This document shows, in pieces, positions 54,438 to 61,441 of a DNA stretch of 64,000 bases. The notes under the pieces were generated by a model that searched no databases, was not told the DNA's origin, and saw only the letters and a program-made list of their open reading frames with translations. This DNA is from Sphaerotilus uruguayifluvii (GTDB taxonomy: Bacteria; Pseudomonadota; Gammaproteobacteria; Burkholderiales; Burkholderiaceae_C). The translations under genes were made by a program, and so were the position numbers. The DNA lies in NCBI RefSeq assembly GCF_013294065.1, contig NZ_JABSNM010000006.1:36883-100882 (forward strand), in the 5' to 3' direction. Position 1 is the first letter of the stretch; each line of letters begins with the position of its first letter.

Positions 54438-54844
54438 TGCCGTCTCAGGACGATGACGCGCGGCCCCTGCCCAACGAGGTGCCGACGCTGACCGAGGTGG
54501 TCCGCCCGGTGCGTCCGGCCATCGAGGTGGCGCCGCCGGCCGGTCTGCCGCTGCCGGCCGTCCCCGTCGAGGATCCGCTGCCCGCGGGGGGCGAGCCGGG
54601 TGCGTCGCCGCGGCAGGCCTGGCAGGCGGAGACCGAGGAGCGCATCGCCACCGACGTGCTGCACGACGTGCAGCGCCAGGTCGACCGCATGCTCGAGTTC
54701 CGGCTGCGCGAGAGCCTGGCGCCGGTGCTGGGCCGGCTGGCCGACCAGCTGGTGCACGAGGTGCGCGAGGAGGTTCTCTCGACGCTGCGCGACGTCATCC
54801 GCCGCGCGGTCGCCCAGGAGCTCTCTCGCAGGCGCTCGCGCTGA
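54437..54844 (+). CDS. Hypothetical protein downstream of holC
   Basis: 135 residues. The first 65 are Pro/Ala-rich and probably disordered; the last 70 are a helical/coiled segment (ATDVLHDVQRQVDRMLEFRLRESLAPVLGRLADQLVHEVREEVLSTLRDVIRRAVAQEL). Proteins of this layout often follow holC in Burkholderiales; function unknown. Translation is coupled to holC by TGATG. Confidence 0.75.
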   Translation: MPSQDDDARPLPNEVPTLTEVVRPVRPAIEVAPPAGLPLPAVPVEDPLPAGGEPGASPRQAWQAETEERIATDVLHDVQRQVDRMLEFRLRESLAPVLGRLADQLVHEVREEVLSTLRDVIRRAVAQELSRRRSR

Positions 54845-54930
54845 ACCGCGCTGCATTCCCGAGGGCATGTCGCAGATTGCGTCTTGCTGAAGGCAGACCT
54901 TGCATGTCCTCGGTGCGTGCCGTTGCTCCG

Positions 54931-54959
54931 TTGTCTGAGGGCTTACCCGCGAACTTGAT
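54931..54959 (+). promoter_or_regulatory. Promoter-like element with AGGGCTTACCCG palindrome
   Basis: TTGTCT (54931-54936), then AGGGCTTACCCG (54938-54949) in the place where the spacer would be. The distance from TTG to the palindrome is the same as in the promoter at 41298-41270 (TTGACCC then AGGGTTTACCCT), and 10 of 12 palindrome bases match. The -10 here is weak (around 54954-54959). It lies 72 bases upstream of the binding-protein ATG. Confidence 0.45.
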
Positions 54960-55030
54960 CCAGCTGCTGGAGAGGCTCGCGGATTTGAGTTAAGTTTTCC
55001 CCGTTTCCTGCAACCCTGGAGTCCTGATCC

Positions 55031-56173
55031 ATGAATCACAAGCTCAATGTTGTCCTGGCCGGTGTGGCCCTGCTCGTCGCCGGTGGCGCCGCCTCGGCCC
55101 AGGAAGTGGTCAAGATCGGCCATGTGGGCCCGACGAGCGGCGGCATCGCGCACCTGGGCAAGGACAACGAGAACGGCGCGCGCATGGCCGTGGACGAGCT
55201 CAATGCCAAGGGCGTGACGATCGGCGGCAAGAAGGTGAAGTTCGAGCTGCTGGCGGAGGACGACGGCGGCGACCCGAAGCAGGGCACGGCGGCGGCGCAG
55301 AAGCTGGTGGACTCGAAGGTCGCCGGCGTGGTGGGCCACCTGAACTCGGGCACGTCGATTCCGGCGTCGAAGATCTACAGCGACGCGGGTCTGCCGCAGA
55401 TCTCGCCGTCGGCGACGAACCCGAAGTACACGCGCCAGGGCTTCAAGACGACGTTCCGTGTGGTGGCGGACGACGTGCACCTGGGCGGGACGCTGGGCAA
55501 GTACGCGGTGACGTCGCTGAAGGGCAAGTCGATCGCGGTGATCGATGACCGCACGGCGTACGGCCAGGGCGTGGCCGACGAGTTCGAGAAGGGCGTGAAG
55601 GCGGCGGGCGGCAAGACGGTGGCGCGCGAGTTCACGAACGACAAGGCGACGGACTTCACGGCGATCCTGACCAACCTGAAGGCGAAGAAGCCGGACATCG
55701 TGTTCTTCGGCGGGATGGACGCGGTGGCGGGCCCGATGATCCGCCAGATGAAGCAGCTGGGCATCAAGGCCAAGCTGATGGGCGGCGACGGCATCTGCAC
55801 GGGCGAGCTGCCGAAGCTGTCGGGCGGTGCGATGGAGGACGGGCAGGTGGTGTGCGCGGAGGCCGGCGGCGTCGAGGGCGAACAGAAGAAGGCGATGGAC
55901 GACTTCAAGGCACGCTTCAAGACGAAGTTCAACGCGGACGTGCAGATCTACGCGCCGTACGTGTACGACTCGGTGAACGTGATGGTGGCGGCGATGGAGA
56001 AGGCGGGCTCGAGCGACCCGGCGAAGTACCTGCCGGTGCTGGCGAAGACCACGGGCTACAAGGGCGTGACGGGCACGATCACCTTCGACGAGAAGGGCGA
56101 CATCAAGAATGGCGCGCTGACGATGTACACCTACAAGGGTGGCAACCGCGAGCAGATCGCCGTCGTGCGCTGA
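55031..56173 (+). CDS. Branched-chain amino acid ABC transporter substrate-binding protein (LivK family)
   Basis: 380 residues with a signal peptide (MNHKLNVVLAGVALLVAGGAASA). Periplasmic binding fold: VVKIGHVGPTSGGIAHLGKDNENGARMAVDELN, VGHLNSGTSIPASKIYSDAGLPQISPSATNPKYT, RVVADDVHLGGTLGKYAV and the C-terminal GVTGTITFDEKGDIKNGALTMYTYKGGN. No permease/ATPase genes adjacent. From about 55200 to 56050 the codons for Thr and Ala are nearly all ACG and GCG, unlike the signal-peptide part and the neighbouring genes. A strong terminator follows. Confidence 0.93.
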   Translation: MNHKLNVVLAGVALLVAGGAASAQEVVKIGHVGPTSGGIAHLGKDNENGARMAVDELNAKGVTIGGKKVKFELLAEDDGGDPKQGTAAAQKLVDSKVAGVVGHLNSGTSIPASKIYSDAGLPQISPSATNPKYTRQGFKTTFRVVADDVHLGGTLGKYAVTSLKGKSIAVIDDRTAYGQGVADEFEKGVKAAGGKTVAREFTNDKATDFTAILTNLKAKKPDIVFFGGMDAVAGPMIRQMKQLGIKAKLMGGDGICTGELPKLSGGAMEDGQVVCAEAGGVEGEQKKAMDDFKARFKTKFNADVQIYAPYVYDSVNVMVAAMEKAGSSDPAKYLPVLAKTTGYKGVTGTITFDEKGDIKNGALTMYTYKGGNREQIAVVR

Positions 56174-56227
56174 GGCGGGTCTTCGCGCCTCCGTGGTGCC
56201 GCGGCTCGCTTCCGCGACACACGCTCG

Positions 56228-56254
56228 AAGGGCCCTTCCGGGCCCTTTTCTTTT
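56228..56254 (+). terminator. Rho-independent terminator of the livK-type gene
   Basis: AAGGGCCC (56228-56235), loop TTCC, GGGCCCTT (56240-56247): a perfect 8-bp stem followed by TTTTCTTTT. It lies 55 bases after the stop codon. Confidence 0.92.
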
Positions 56255-56274
56255 GATCTTCTCGCTGAAACTCT

Positions 56275-56310
56275 TTTCATGCGGTCCGCAGACATGCTAT
56301 AGTGTCGTTC
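56275..56310 (+). promoter_or_regulatory. tRNA-Ser promoter
   Basis: An extended -10 TGCTATAGT (56295-56303, core TATAGT 56298-56303) sits 12 bases before the mature tRNA 5' end. The -35 is poor (TTTCAT at 56275-56280, 17-base spacer), as is allowed with an extended -10. Confidence 0.6.
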
Positions 56311-56315
56311 TTTCC

Positions 56316-56405
<90 letters not shown>

Positions 56406-56417
56406 GAAATGACGCAG

Positions 56418-56441
56418 CAAACCCCGCCTCGGCGGGGTTTG
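56418..56441 (+). terminator. Terminator after tRNA-Ser
   Basis: CAAACCCCGCC (56418-56428) and GGCGGGGTTTG (56431-56441) form a perfect 11-bp stem with only TC between them (in practice a 4-base loop), 13 bases after the tRNA CCA, followed by a T-containing run. Confidence 0.85.
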
Positions 56442-56535
56442 TCGTTTCTGTCCCGAACTGAACTTGAACTGGCCTGGATTCGAGTCGTTCCCGATATCCG
56501 GATTTCTCCGTGCGGGGCGGGCGGGCGAGGGACAG

Positions 56536-56566
56536 AAAAAAGGGTGCCGAGAGGCACCCTTTTTTT
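56536..56566. terminator. Bidirectional terminator between tRNA-Ser and the TolC gene
   Basis: AAAAAAGGGTGCC (56536-56548), loop GAGA, GGCACCCTTTTTTT (56553-56566). A/T runs on both sides let it stop transcription from either strand; it lies 10 bases after the tolC-like gene's stop on the minus strand. Confidence 0.93.
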
Positions 56567-56576
56567 GCGGCTGATT

Positions 56577-58436
56577 TCAGCGGTTCGTCGCTTCCTTGAC
56601 GATGTACCACTCGCCACCGCGGCGCTTCCAGGTCAGCACCTTCTGCGACTTGTCGTCCATGTCCTTGGAGATGTAGTGCTGGTCGAAGCGGGTCTCGACG
56701 ACGTCGGCGCCGACGGTGCGGCGCTGCACGTTGGCGATCTTCATCTCGACCGGACCGTCCTTCTTCAGCAGCTTGGTGCGGTTGGCGAACCAGACCTGGC
56801 GGGTGGCGCCGGCCGGCTTGAACGAGGGATCGTAGAAGCTCAGGTAGCGGGTGGCGTCCTTGGCCGCCCAGGTCGCGACCCAGTCCAGCAGGCGCTGCGA
56901 CACAGGCGTCGACGGTGCCGGATCGGCCGCCGGAGCGGGCGCAGGCATCGCGCGCGAAGCCGGCGCGGCCGCCGCGACGCCGCCGGCCGGCAGCGTCGAC
57001 AGCGAGGAGCCGAGCTGGCGTGCGCGGGCGTCGAGGTCGCTCTTCGGCGTGACCTGCAGGTCGGTCGCGCTGATCGGGCAGCGGGTCGCGGCTTCCTCGC
57101 CGGCCTGCCAGTAGCGGCCCTCGGAGGGCTCGTCCTCGGCATTGCCGGCGCGGGTCAGGCCCAGCGCCGCCACCAGGCTGCTGGTGGCCGAATGGGTGCG
57201 GGCCTTGGCGACCTGCAGGTCATATTCGGCGTTGGCGTAGGCGCGGCGGGCGCTGTAGAGCTCGTTCTCGGAGTTCAGCAGGTCCAGCAGCGTGCGCTGG
57301 CCGATGTCGAACTGCTGGCGGTAGGCGTCGCGAACCTTCTCGCTCGACAGCACATGGCGGTCGAGGTAGCTGAGCTGCTCGGCCAGCTTGACGGTGTCCT
57401 GGTAGGCGATCGCGGCGGTCTGGCGGGCGTCGCGGCAGGCCTTGTCGCGCGTGTCGGCCGCCTGGTTCAGCAGGTTGGCCGCCTGGCGCACGCGGGCCTT
57501 GTCGGAGCCGCCGTTGAACAGGTTCCAGTTCAGCGACAGGCCCGCGGTGGTGTCGCGCTTCTGGTCGGCGGTGCCGTCGAGGTTGTTGCCGGCGGCGGTG
57601 CGCACCCGGGCCTCGACGCGCGGCTGGTAGAGGTTGCCTTCCTTCTCGCGCGAGACGGCCTGCGCGGCGCGCAGGTTCTCGACCGCGGCGGCGATCCCGG
57701 CATTGCGCTTGACCGCCTGCTCGAGCGCGCCCGAGCTCGTCGCCGGCAGGCCGCGCTCGAGGCCGCTGATGCCCGGCATCTCGACCGGGGGCAGGCCGCC
57801 GGTCAGGCGACGGAAGCGCTCGGTCACGTCATGCAGGTTGGATGTCTCGGTCGTCAGGTTCGACTCGGCCAGCGCGAAGCGCGCCGAGGCCTGCTCCATG
57901 TCGACGCCGCGGCCGACGCCGGCCTTGACGCGCGACTGCAGCTGCTCGAGCACGTAGCGGTGCTGGACGTAGTTGTCCTCGGCCAGCTTGACCAGGCGGC
58001 GCTGGCGCTGCACGTCGACATAGGCGCGCACGCTCTCGAGCGCGACCTGCTCGCTGGTGTCGATGAACTCGAAGTAGCGCACCAGACGCGCATGGCCGAG
58101 GCGGTCGACCTGGTTCATCGTCTGGAAGCCGTCCCACAGCAGCTGCGTCGCCGACAGCGACACGCCGGTGCTGGTCATGCTCTGGTTGACCGAGCCGATG
58201 CGCTCGCGGATGCGGCTGGCGTCGGCACCGAGATCGACCCGGGGGTAGTAGGCGCCCCGAGCGACATCGACCTCGTCGGTGGCGGCGCGGAAGGCGTTGA
58301 GCCGCGCGGTCACTTCCGGGTTCGTCGAGATCGCGCGCTGGACCGCGTCCTTCAGCGGATCCGTCGACTGGGCGACCGCCGCCTGGCAGGCGAGAGCAAT
58401 CAGGCCGATGGCGAGATGAGAGGCTGCCTTGTTCAT
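56577..58436 (-). CDS. TolC-family outer-membrane channel with an extra C-terminal NTF2-like domain (LapE-type)
   Basis: 619 residues from ATG 58436, with a signal peptide (MNKAASHLAIGLIALACQAAVAQ). Residues 25-440 are the TolC channel with two repeats (FRAATDEVDVARGAYYPRVDLG and GLSLNWNLFNGGSDKARVRQAANL) and the long coiled coils. A Pro/Ala-rich linker follows, then about 115 residues (505-619) starting LLDWVATWAAKDATRYLSFYDPSF and ending KRRGGEWYIVKEATN, which look like the SnoaL/NTF2-like domain found at the end of some L,D-transpeptidases. Its place beside LapG, LapD and an RTX adhesin suggests it is the outer-membrane pore for that adhesin. AAGGA lies upstream of the start. Confidence 0.9.
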   Translation of the reverse strand: MNKAASHLAIGLIALACQAAVAQSTDPLKDAVQRAISTNPEVTARLNAFRAATDEVDVARGAYYPRVDLGADASRIRERIGSVNQSMTSTGVSLSATQLLWDGFQTMNQVDRLGHARLVRYFEFIDTSEQVALESVRAYVDVQRQRRLVKLAEDNYVQHRYVLEQLQSRVKAGVGRGVDMEQASARFALAESNLTTETSNLHDVTERFRRLTGGLPPVEMPGISGLERGLPATSSGALEQAVKRNAGIAAAVENLRAAQAVSREKEGNLYQPRVEARVRTAAGNNLDGTADQKRDTTAGLSLNWNLFNGGSDKARVRQAANLLNQAADTRDKACRDARQTAAIAYQDTVKLAEQLSYLDRHVLSSEKVRDAYRQQFDIGQRTLLDLLNSENELYSARRAYANAEYDLQVAKARTHSATSSLVAALGLTRAGNAEDEPSEGRYWQAGEEAATRCPISATDLQVTPKSDLDARARQLGSSLSTLPAGGVAAAAPASRAMPAPAPAADPAPSTPVSQRLLDWVATWAAKDATRYLSFYDPSFKPAGATRQVWFANRTKLLKKDGPVEMKIANVQRRTVGADVVETRFDQHYISKDMDDKSQKVLTWKRRGGEWYIVKEATNR

Positions 58437-58700
58437 TGTTTCGTGGATCCTTGCACTGGCCTTCGAAGGGGACATTGAGATCGCCGGTCCGACGTGACTC
58501 TCCCGGCAGGCACGCGGATGCAGGATGGTCGTTTCCGGAACAGATCGGCTTGTCCGCGGCGGACCTCCTTGGGCGAGTATTCCACAGCGGTGCCGCCTGC
58601 TCCAAGCCATCCGCGTACAAAATCGCATTATTCACTTCCGGAATGTGAATGGTGTGAGCAATACCTGTGTTCCGCCGGCCTGCTTGCCGAAACTGCCCGG
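58437..58700. promoter_or_regulatory. Divergent control region tolC-like / lapG
   Basis: 264 bp without a gene. It contains a palindrome-like element: ATTCAC (58630-58635), TTCCGGAA (58636-58643, itself palindromic) and GTGAAT (58645-58650), offset by one base. This could be an operator for either gene. No strong -35/-10 pair is evident. Confidence 0.4.
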
Positions 58701-59432
58701 ATGGAAGTTGTTGTTCGCCGGTCACGTCCGCCGACGCCCCTCCCCGTGTCCGGGGGGGGGCGGTGGCGGACGTTCGTGCTGGTCCTGCTGCTGGTCGCGG
58801 CGCTGGGCTGCGGGTTGCTGCTGGGGGCCGGATCGGCCCGGGCCTGGGATGCGGACCGCTTCCTGCGGCAGTCCCAGCGCTTCGGTCCGCGTGCCACGGA
58901 GATCGCGCAGGCCCTGGTCGAGACGATCCAGCTGTCGATGCGCGGCGACGAGGAGCAGCGGCTGGCGGTGATCAACCAGTTCTTCAACCGGCGCATCCTG
59001 TTCCGCGAGGACACCGAGGTCTGGGGCCAGATCGACTACTGGGCCAGCCCGCTGGAGATGTTCGGCAAGGGCGCCGGCGACTGCGAGGACTACGCGATCG
59101 GCAAGTACTTCGCGCTGACGGCTGCCGGCATCGCGCCGGCGCGGCTCCGGCTGGTCTATGTCAAGGCGATGCTGGGCGGCGTCGGCGGCGTGCAGCAGGC
59201 GCACATGGTGCTGGCCTACTATCCGGGGCCGACGGCCGAGCCGCTGATCCTCGACAACCTGATCGGCGAGATCCGGCCGGCCTCGCGCCGGCCCGACCTC
59301 GTGCCGGTCTTCAGCTTCAACGCCGACGGGCTCTGGCAGGGCACGCAGGGGCCCGACGCGGGCGATCCGACGCAGCGCCTGTCGCGCTGGCGCGAGGTGC
59401 TCGCCAAGGTGCGCGAGCAGGGCCTGTACTGA
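58701..59432 (+). CDS. lapG: LapG-type periplasmic cysteine protease
   Basis: 243 residues from ATG 58701. A signal anchor (TFVLVLLLVAALGCGLLLGAG) precedes the bacterial transglutaminase-like cysteine protease (BTLCP, Peptidase_C93) fold. Catalytic C128 (GAGDCEDYAIGKY), H168 (QQAHMVLAYY) and D185 (LILDNLIGE) are all present. In Pseudomonas LapG cuts the N-terminus of the LapA adhesin to release the biofilm; LapD with bound c-di-GMP holds LapG back. Followed by lapD after 61 bases. Confidence 0.95.
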   Translation: MEVVVRRSRPPTPLPVSGGGRWRTFVLVLLLVAALGCGLLLGAGSARAWDADRFLRQSQRFGPRATEIAQALVETIQLSMRGDEEQRLAVINQFFNRRILFREDTEVWGQIDYWASPLEMFGKGAGDCEDYAIGKYFALTAAGIAPARLRLVYVKAMLGGVGGVQQAHMVLAYYPGPTAEPLILDNLIGEIRPASRRPDLVPVFSFNADGLWQGTQGPDAGDPTQRLSRWREVLAKVREQGLY

Positions 59433-59493
59433 CAGCAATCATGACGACGATGACCAACGACACGAACGCGCGCGCGGCGCGCAAGGAGCCTGC

Positions 59494-61398
59494 ATGTCTC
59501 TGATCCGGCAGGTGTGGATCCTCATCATGGGCACCATCGTGCTCGCCGGGGCGGGCAGCGTGGCGATGTCGATCTGGTCCGTTCGCGGCTCGATCGAGGC
59601 GCAGCTGTCGATGAAGAACAACGACAACGCGCAGACGCTGGCGCTGTCGATGTCGCAGCAGCGCGGCGACCGCGCGCTGCTCGAGCTGGCGATCGCCTCG
59701 CAGTTCGACACCGGCTACTACGAGTCGATCCGGCTGCTGTCGCCCACCGGGCAGGCGCTGGTGTCGCGCCGCGCGCCGCAGGCGCTGCCGCAGGGGGTGC
59801 CGGCCTGGTTCGTCGGGCTGGTGCCGGTGCATCCGCGCGCCGGCGTGGCCCAGGTGTCGAGCGGCTGGAACCAGGTCGGCACGCTGGAGATGCGCAGCCA
59901 GGCCTCCTTCGCCTATGCCGACCTGTGGTGGTCGAGCGTGCGCATGACGCTGTGGGCGCTGGGCGTCGGCGTGCTGGCGGCGCTGCTCGGCCATCTGGCG
60001 GTGCGGCGGCTGCGGCGCCAGCTCGATGCGGTCGTCGACCAGGCCGAGGCGCTGACGCAGCGCCGCTTCGTCAGCGTCGTCGAGCCGTCGACGCCGGAGC
60101 TGCGCCGCGTCGCGCAGGCGATGAACATGATGGTCGGCCGGCTCAACCAGTTCTTCTCGGAGCAGGCGCAGCAGGTCGACCAGCTGCGCCGCCAGGCCAG
60201 CTGCGATCCGCTGACCGGGCTGGCGCACCGGGGCCACTTCATGGCGCTGCTGGCGTCCTTCCTGGGTCGCGACGACGGTGTCGAGGCGACGCAGATCGTG
60301 CTGGTGCGGGTGCTGGAGCTCGCCGAGGTCAACCGCCGCCTGGGGCACCTGCGCACCGACGAGATGCTGCGCTCGATCGCCGCGGTGCTGTCGGCCGCCT
60401 CGCCGACGCAGCCGGCGCCGCTGGCCGCCGGCCGGCTCAACGGCAGCGACTTCGCGGTGCTGCATCCGCTGTCGCTGTCGCCCCAGGCGCTGACCGAGGA
60501 GCTGATGCAGCGGCTGCGCACCGTGCTGCACGGCCAGCCGGGCGTGGCGATCGTCATGTCGGCCACCGGCTGCCCGCGCGATGTCGCGGTGGCGGCGCTG
60601 ATGTCGAGCGTCGACCGCGCGCTGGCCGAGGCGGAGCTGGCCGGGCCGTTCCACTGCCACATCGACGGCATCGACGAGGCGCCGGTGCCCGGTGGCGAGG
60701 ATGCCTGGCGGCGTGCGCTGCTGGATACCCTGATGTCGGCGCGGCTGCAGCTGCAGCCCTATCCGGTGCGCGACGCGCGCGGCGCGCTGCTGCATCTCGA
60801 ATGCCCGCTGCGGCTGCAGCTGGTCGAGGACGGTCCGATGGAGCCGGCGCGGCGCTGGCTGCCGATGGCGCAGCGCACCGGCCTGGGCAGCGACGTGGAC
60901 ATGGCGGCCGTCGCGCTGGCGCTGACGGCGATCACCGCCGACCACCAGCCGCGCGGCGTCAACCTGTCGCCGAACTCGCTGGGCGATCCGAACTTCCTGC
61001 CGCGGCTGCGCGCGCGCGTGATCGCCGCCGGCGAGACGGCCCGGCGGCTGTGGCTGGAGGTCGACGAGAGCGCGCTGCAGCGCCACCCGGAGGCGCTCGA
61101 CGAGCTGTGCCGGCAGCTGCGCCCGCTGGGCGTGCGCATCGGCCTGGAGCATGCCGGCGAGCGGCTGGCCTCGATCGGACGGCTGCTCGAGGCCGGGCTG
61201 GACTATGTCAAGCTGGCCTCGACCTGGACGGGCGGCCTGGGCGGCGACGAGACGCGTCGCCAGTGGCTGCGCAGCTCGGTGGGCATGCTGCACGGCGTGG
61301 GCCTGCAGGTCCTGGTCGAGGGCGTGCTCGAGCAGGACGAGCTGCCGGCGCTGTGGGCCGCCGGCGTCGACGGCGTGACCGGCCCGGCGGTGCGCTGA
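59494..61398 (+). CDS. lapD: LapD-type c-di-GMP receptor, degenerate GGDEF-EAL
   Basis: 634 residues with AAGGAG 6 bases before the ATG. First helix (QVWILIMGTIVLAGAGSVAMSIWS), periplasmic LapD/MoxY domain (to about 150), second helix (TLWALGVGVLAALLGHLAV), HAMP, GGDEF-like and EAL-like domains. The GGDEF motif is NGSDF (316-320) and the EAL motif is ECP (around 436), so it should neither make nor break c-di-GMP but bind it, as LapD does. It signals through the membrane to sequester LapG. Confidence 0.95.
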   Translation: MSLIRQVWILIMGTIVLAGAGSVAMSIWSVRGSIEAQLSMKNNDNAQTLALSMSQQRGDRALLELAIASQFDTGYYESIRLLSPTGQALVSRRAPQALPQGVPAWFVGLVPVHPRAGVAQVSSGWNQVGTLEMRSQASFAYADLWWSSVRMTLWALGVGVLAALLGHLAVRRLRRQLDAVVDQAEALTQRRFVSVVEPSTPELRRVAQAMNMMVGRLNQFFSEQAQQVDQLRRQASCDPLTGLAHRGHFMALLASFLGRDDGVEATQIVLVRVLELAEVNRRLGHLRTDEMLRSIAAVLSAASPTQPAPLAAGRLNGSDFAVLHPLSLSPQALTEELMQRLRTVLHGQPGVAIVMSATGCPRDVAVAALMSSVDRALAEAELAGPFHCHIDGIDEAPVPGGEDAWRRALLDTLMSARLQLQPYPVRDARGALLHLECPLRLQLVEDGPMEPARRWLPMAQRTGLGSDVDMAAVALALTAITADHQPRGVNLSPNSLGDPNFLPRLRARVIAAGETARRLWLEVDESALQRHPEALDELCRQLRPLGVRIGLEHAGERLASIGRLLEAGLDYVKLASTWTGGLGGDETRRQWLRSSVGMLHGVGLQVLVEGVLEQDELPALWAAGVDGVTGPAVR

Positions 61399-61441
61399 GC
61401 CGGGCCGGCCGGGCCCTCGCCGGACCCGGCATCGGCAGGCC

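Noticed and set aside
59442..59504. 20-codon frame (MTTMTNDTN...) between lapG and lapD
   Set aside because: No ribosome site of its own and its end overlaps the lapD start; more likely untranslated spacer.
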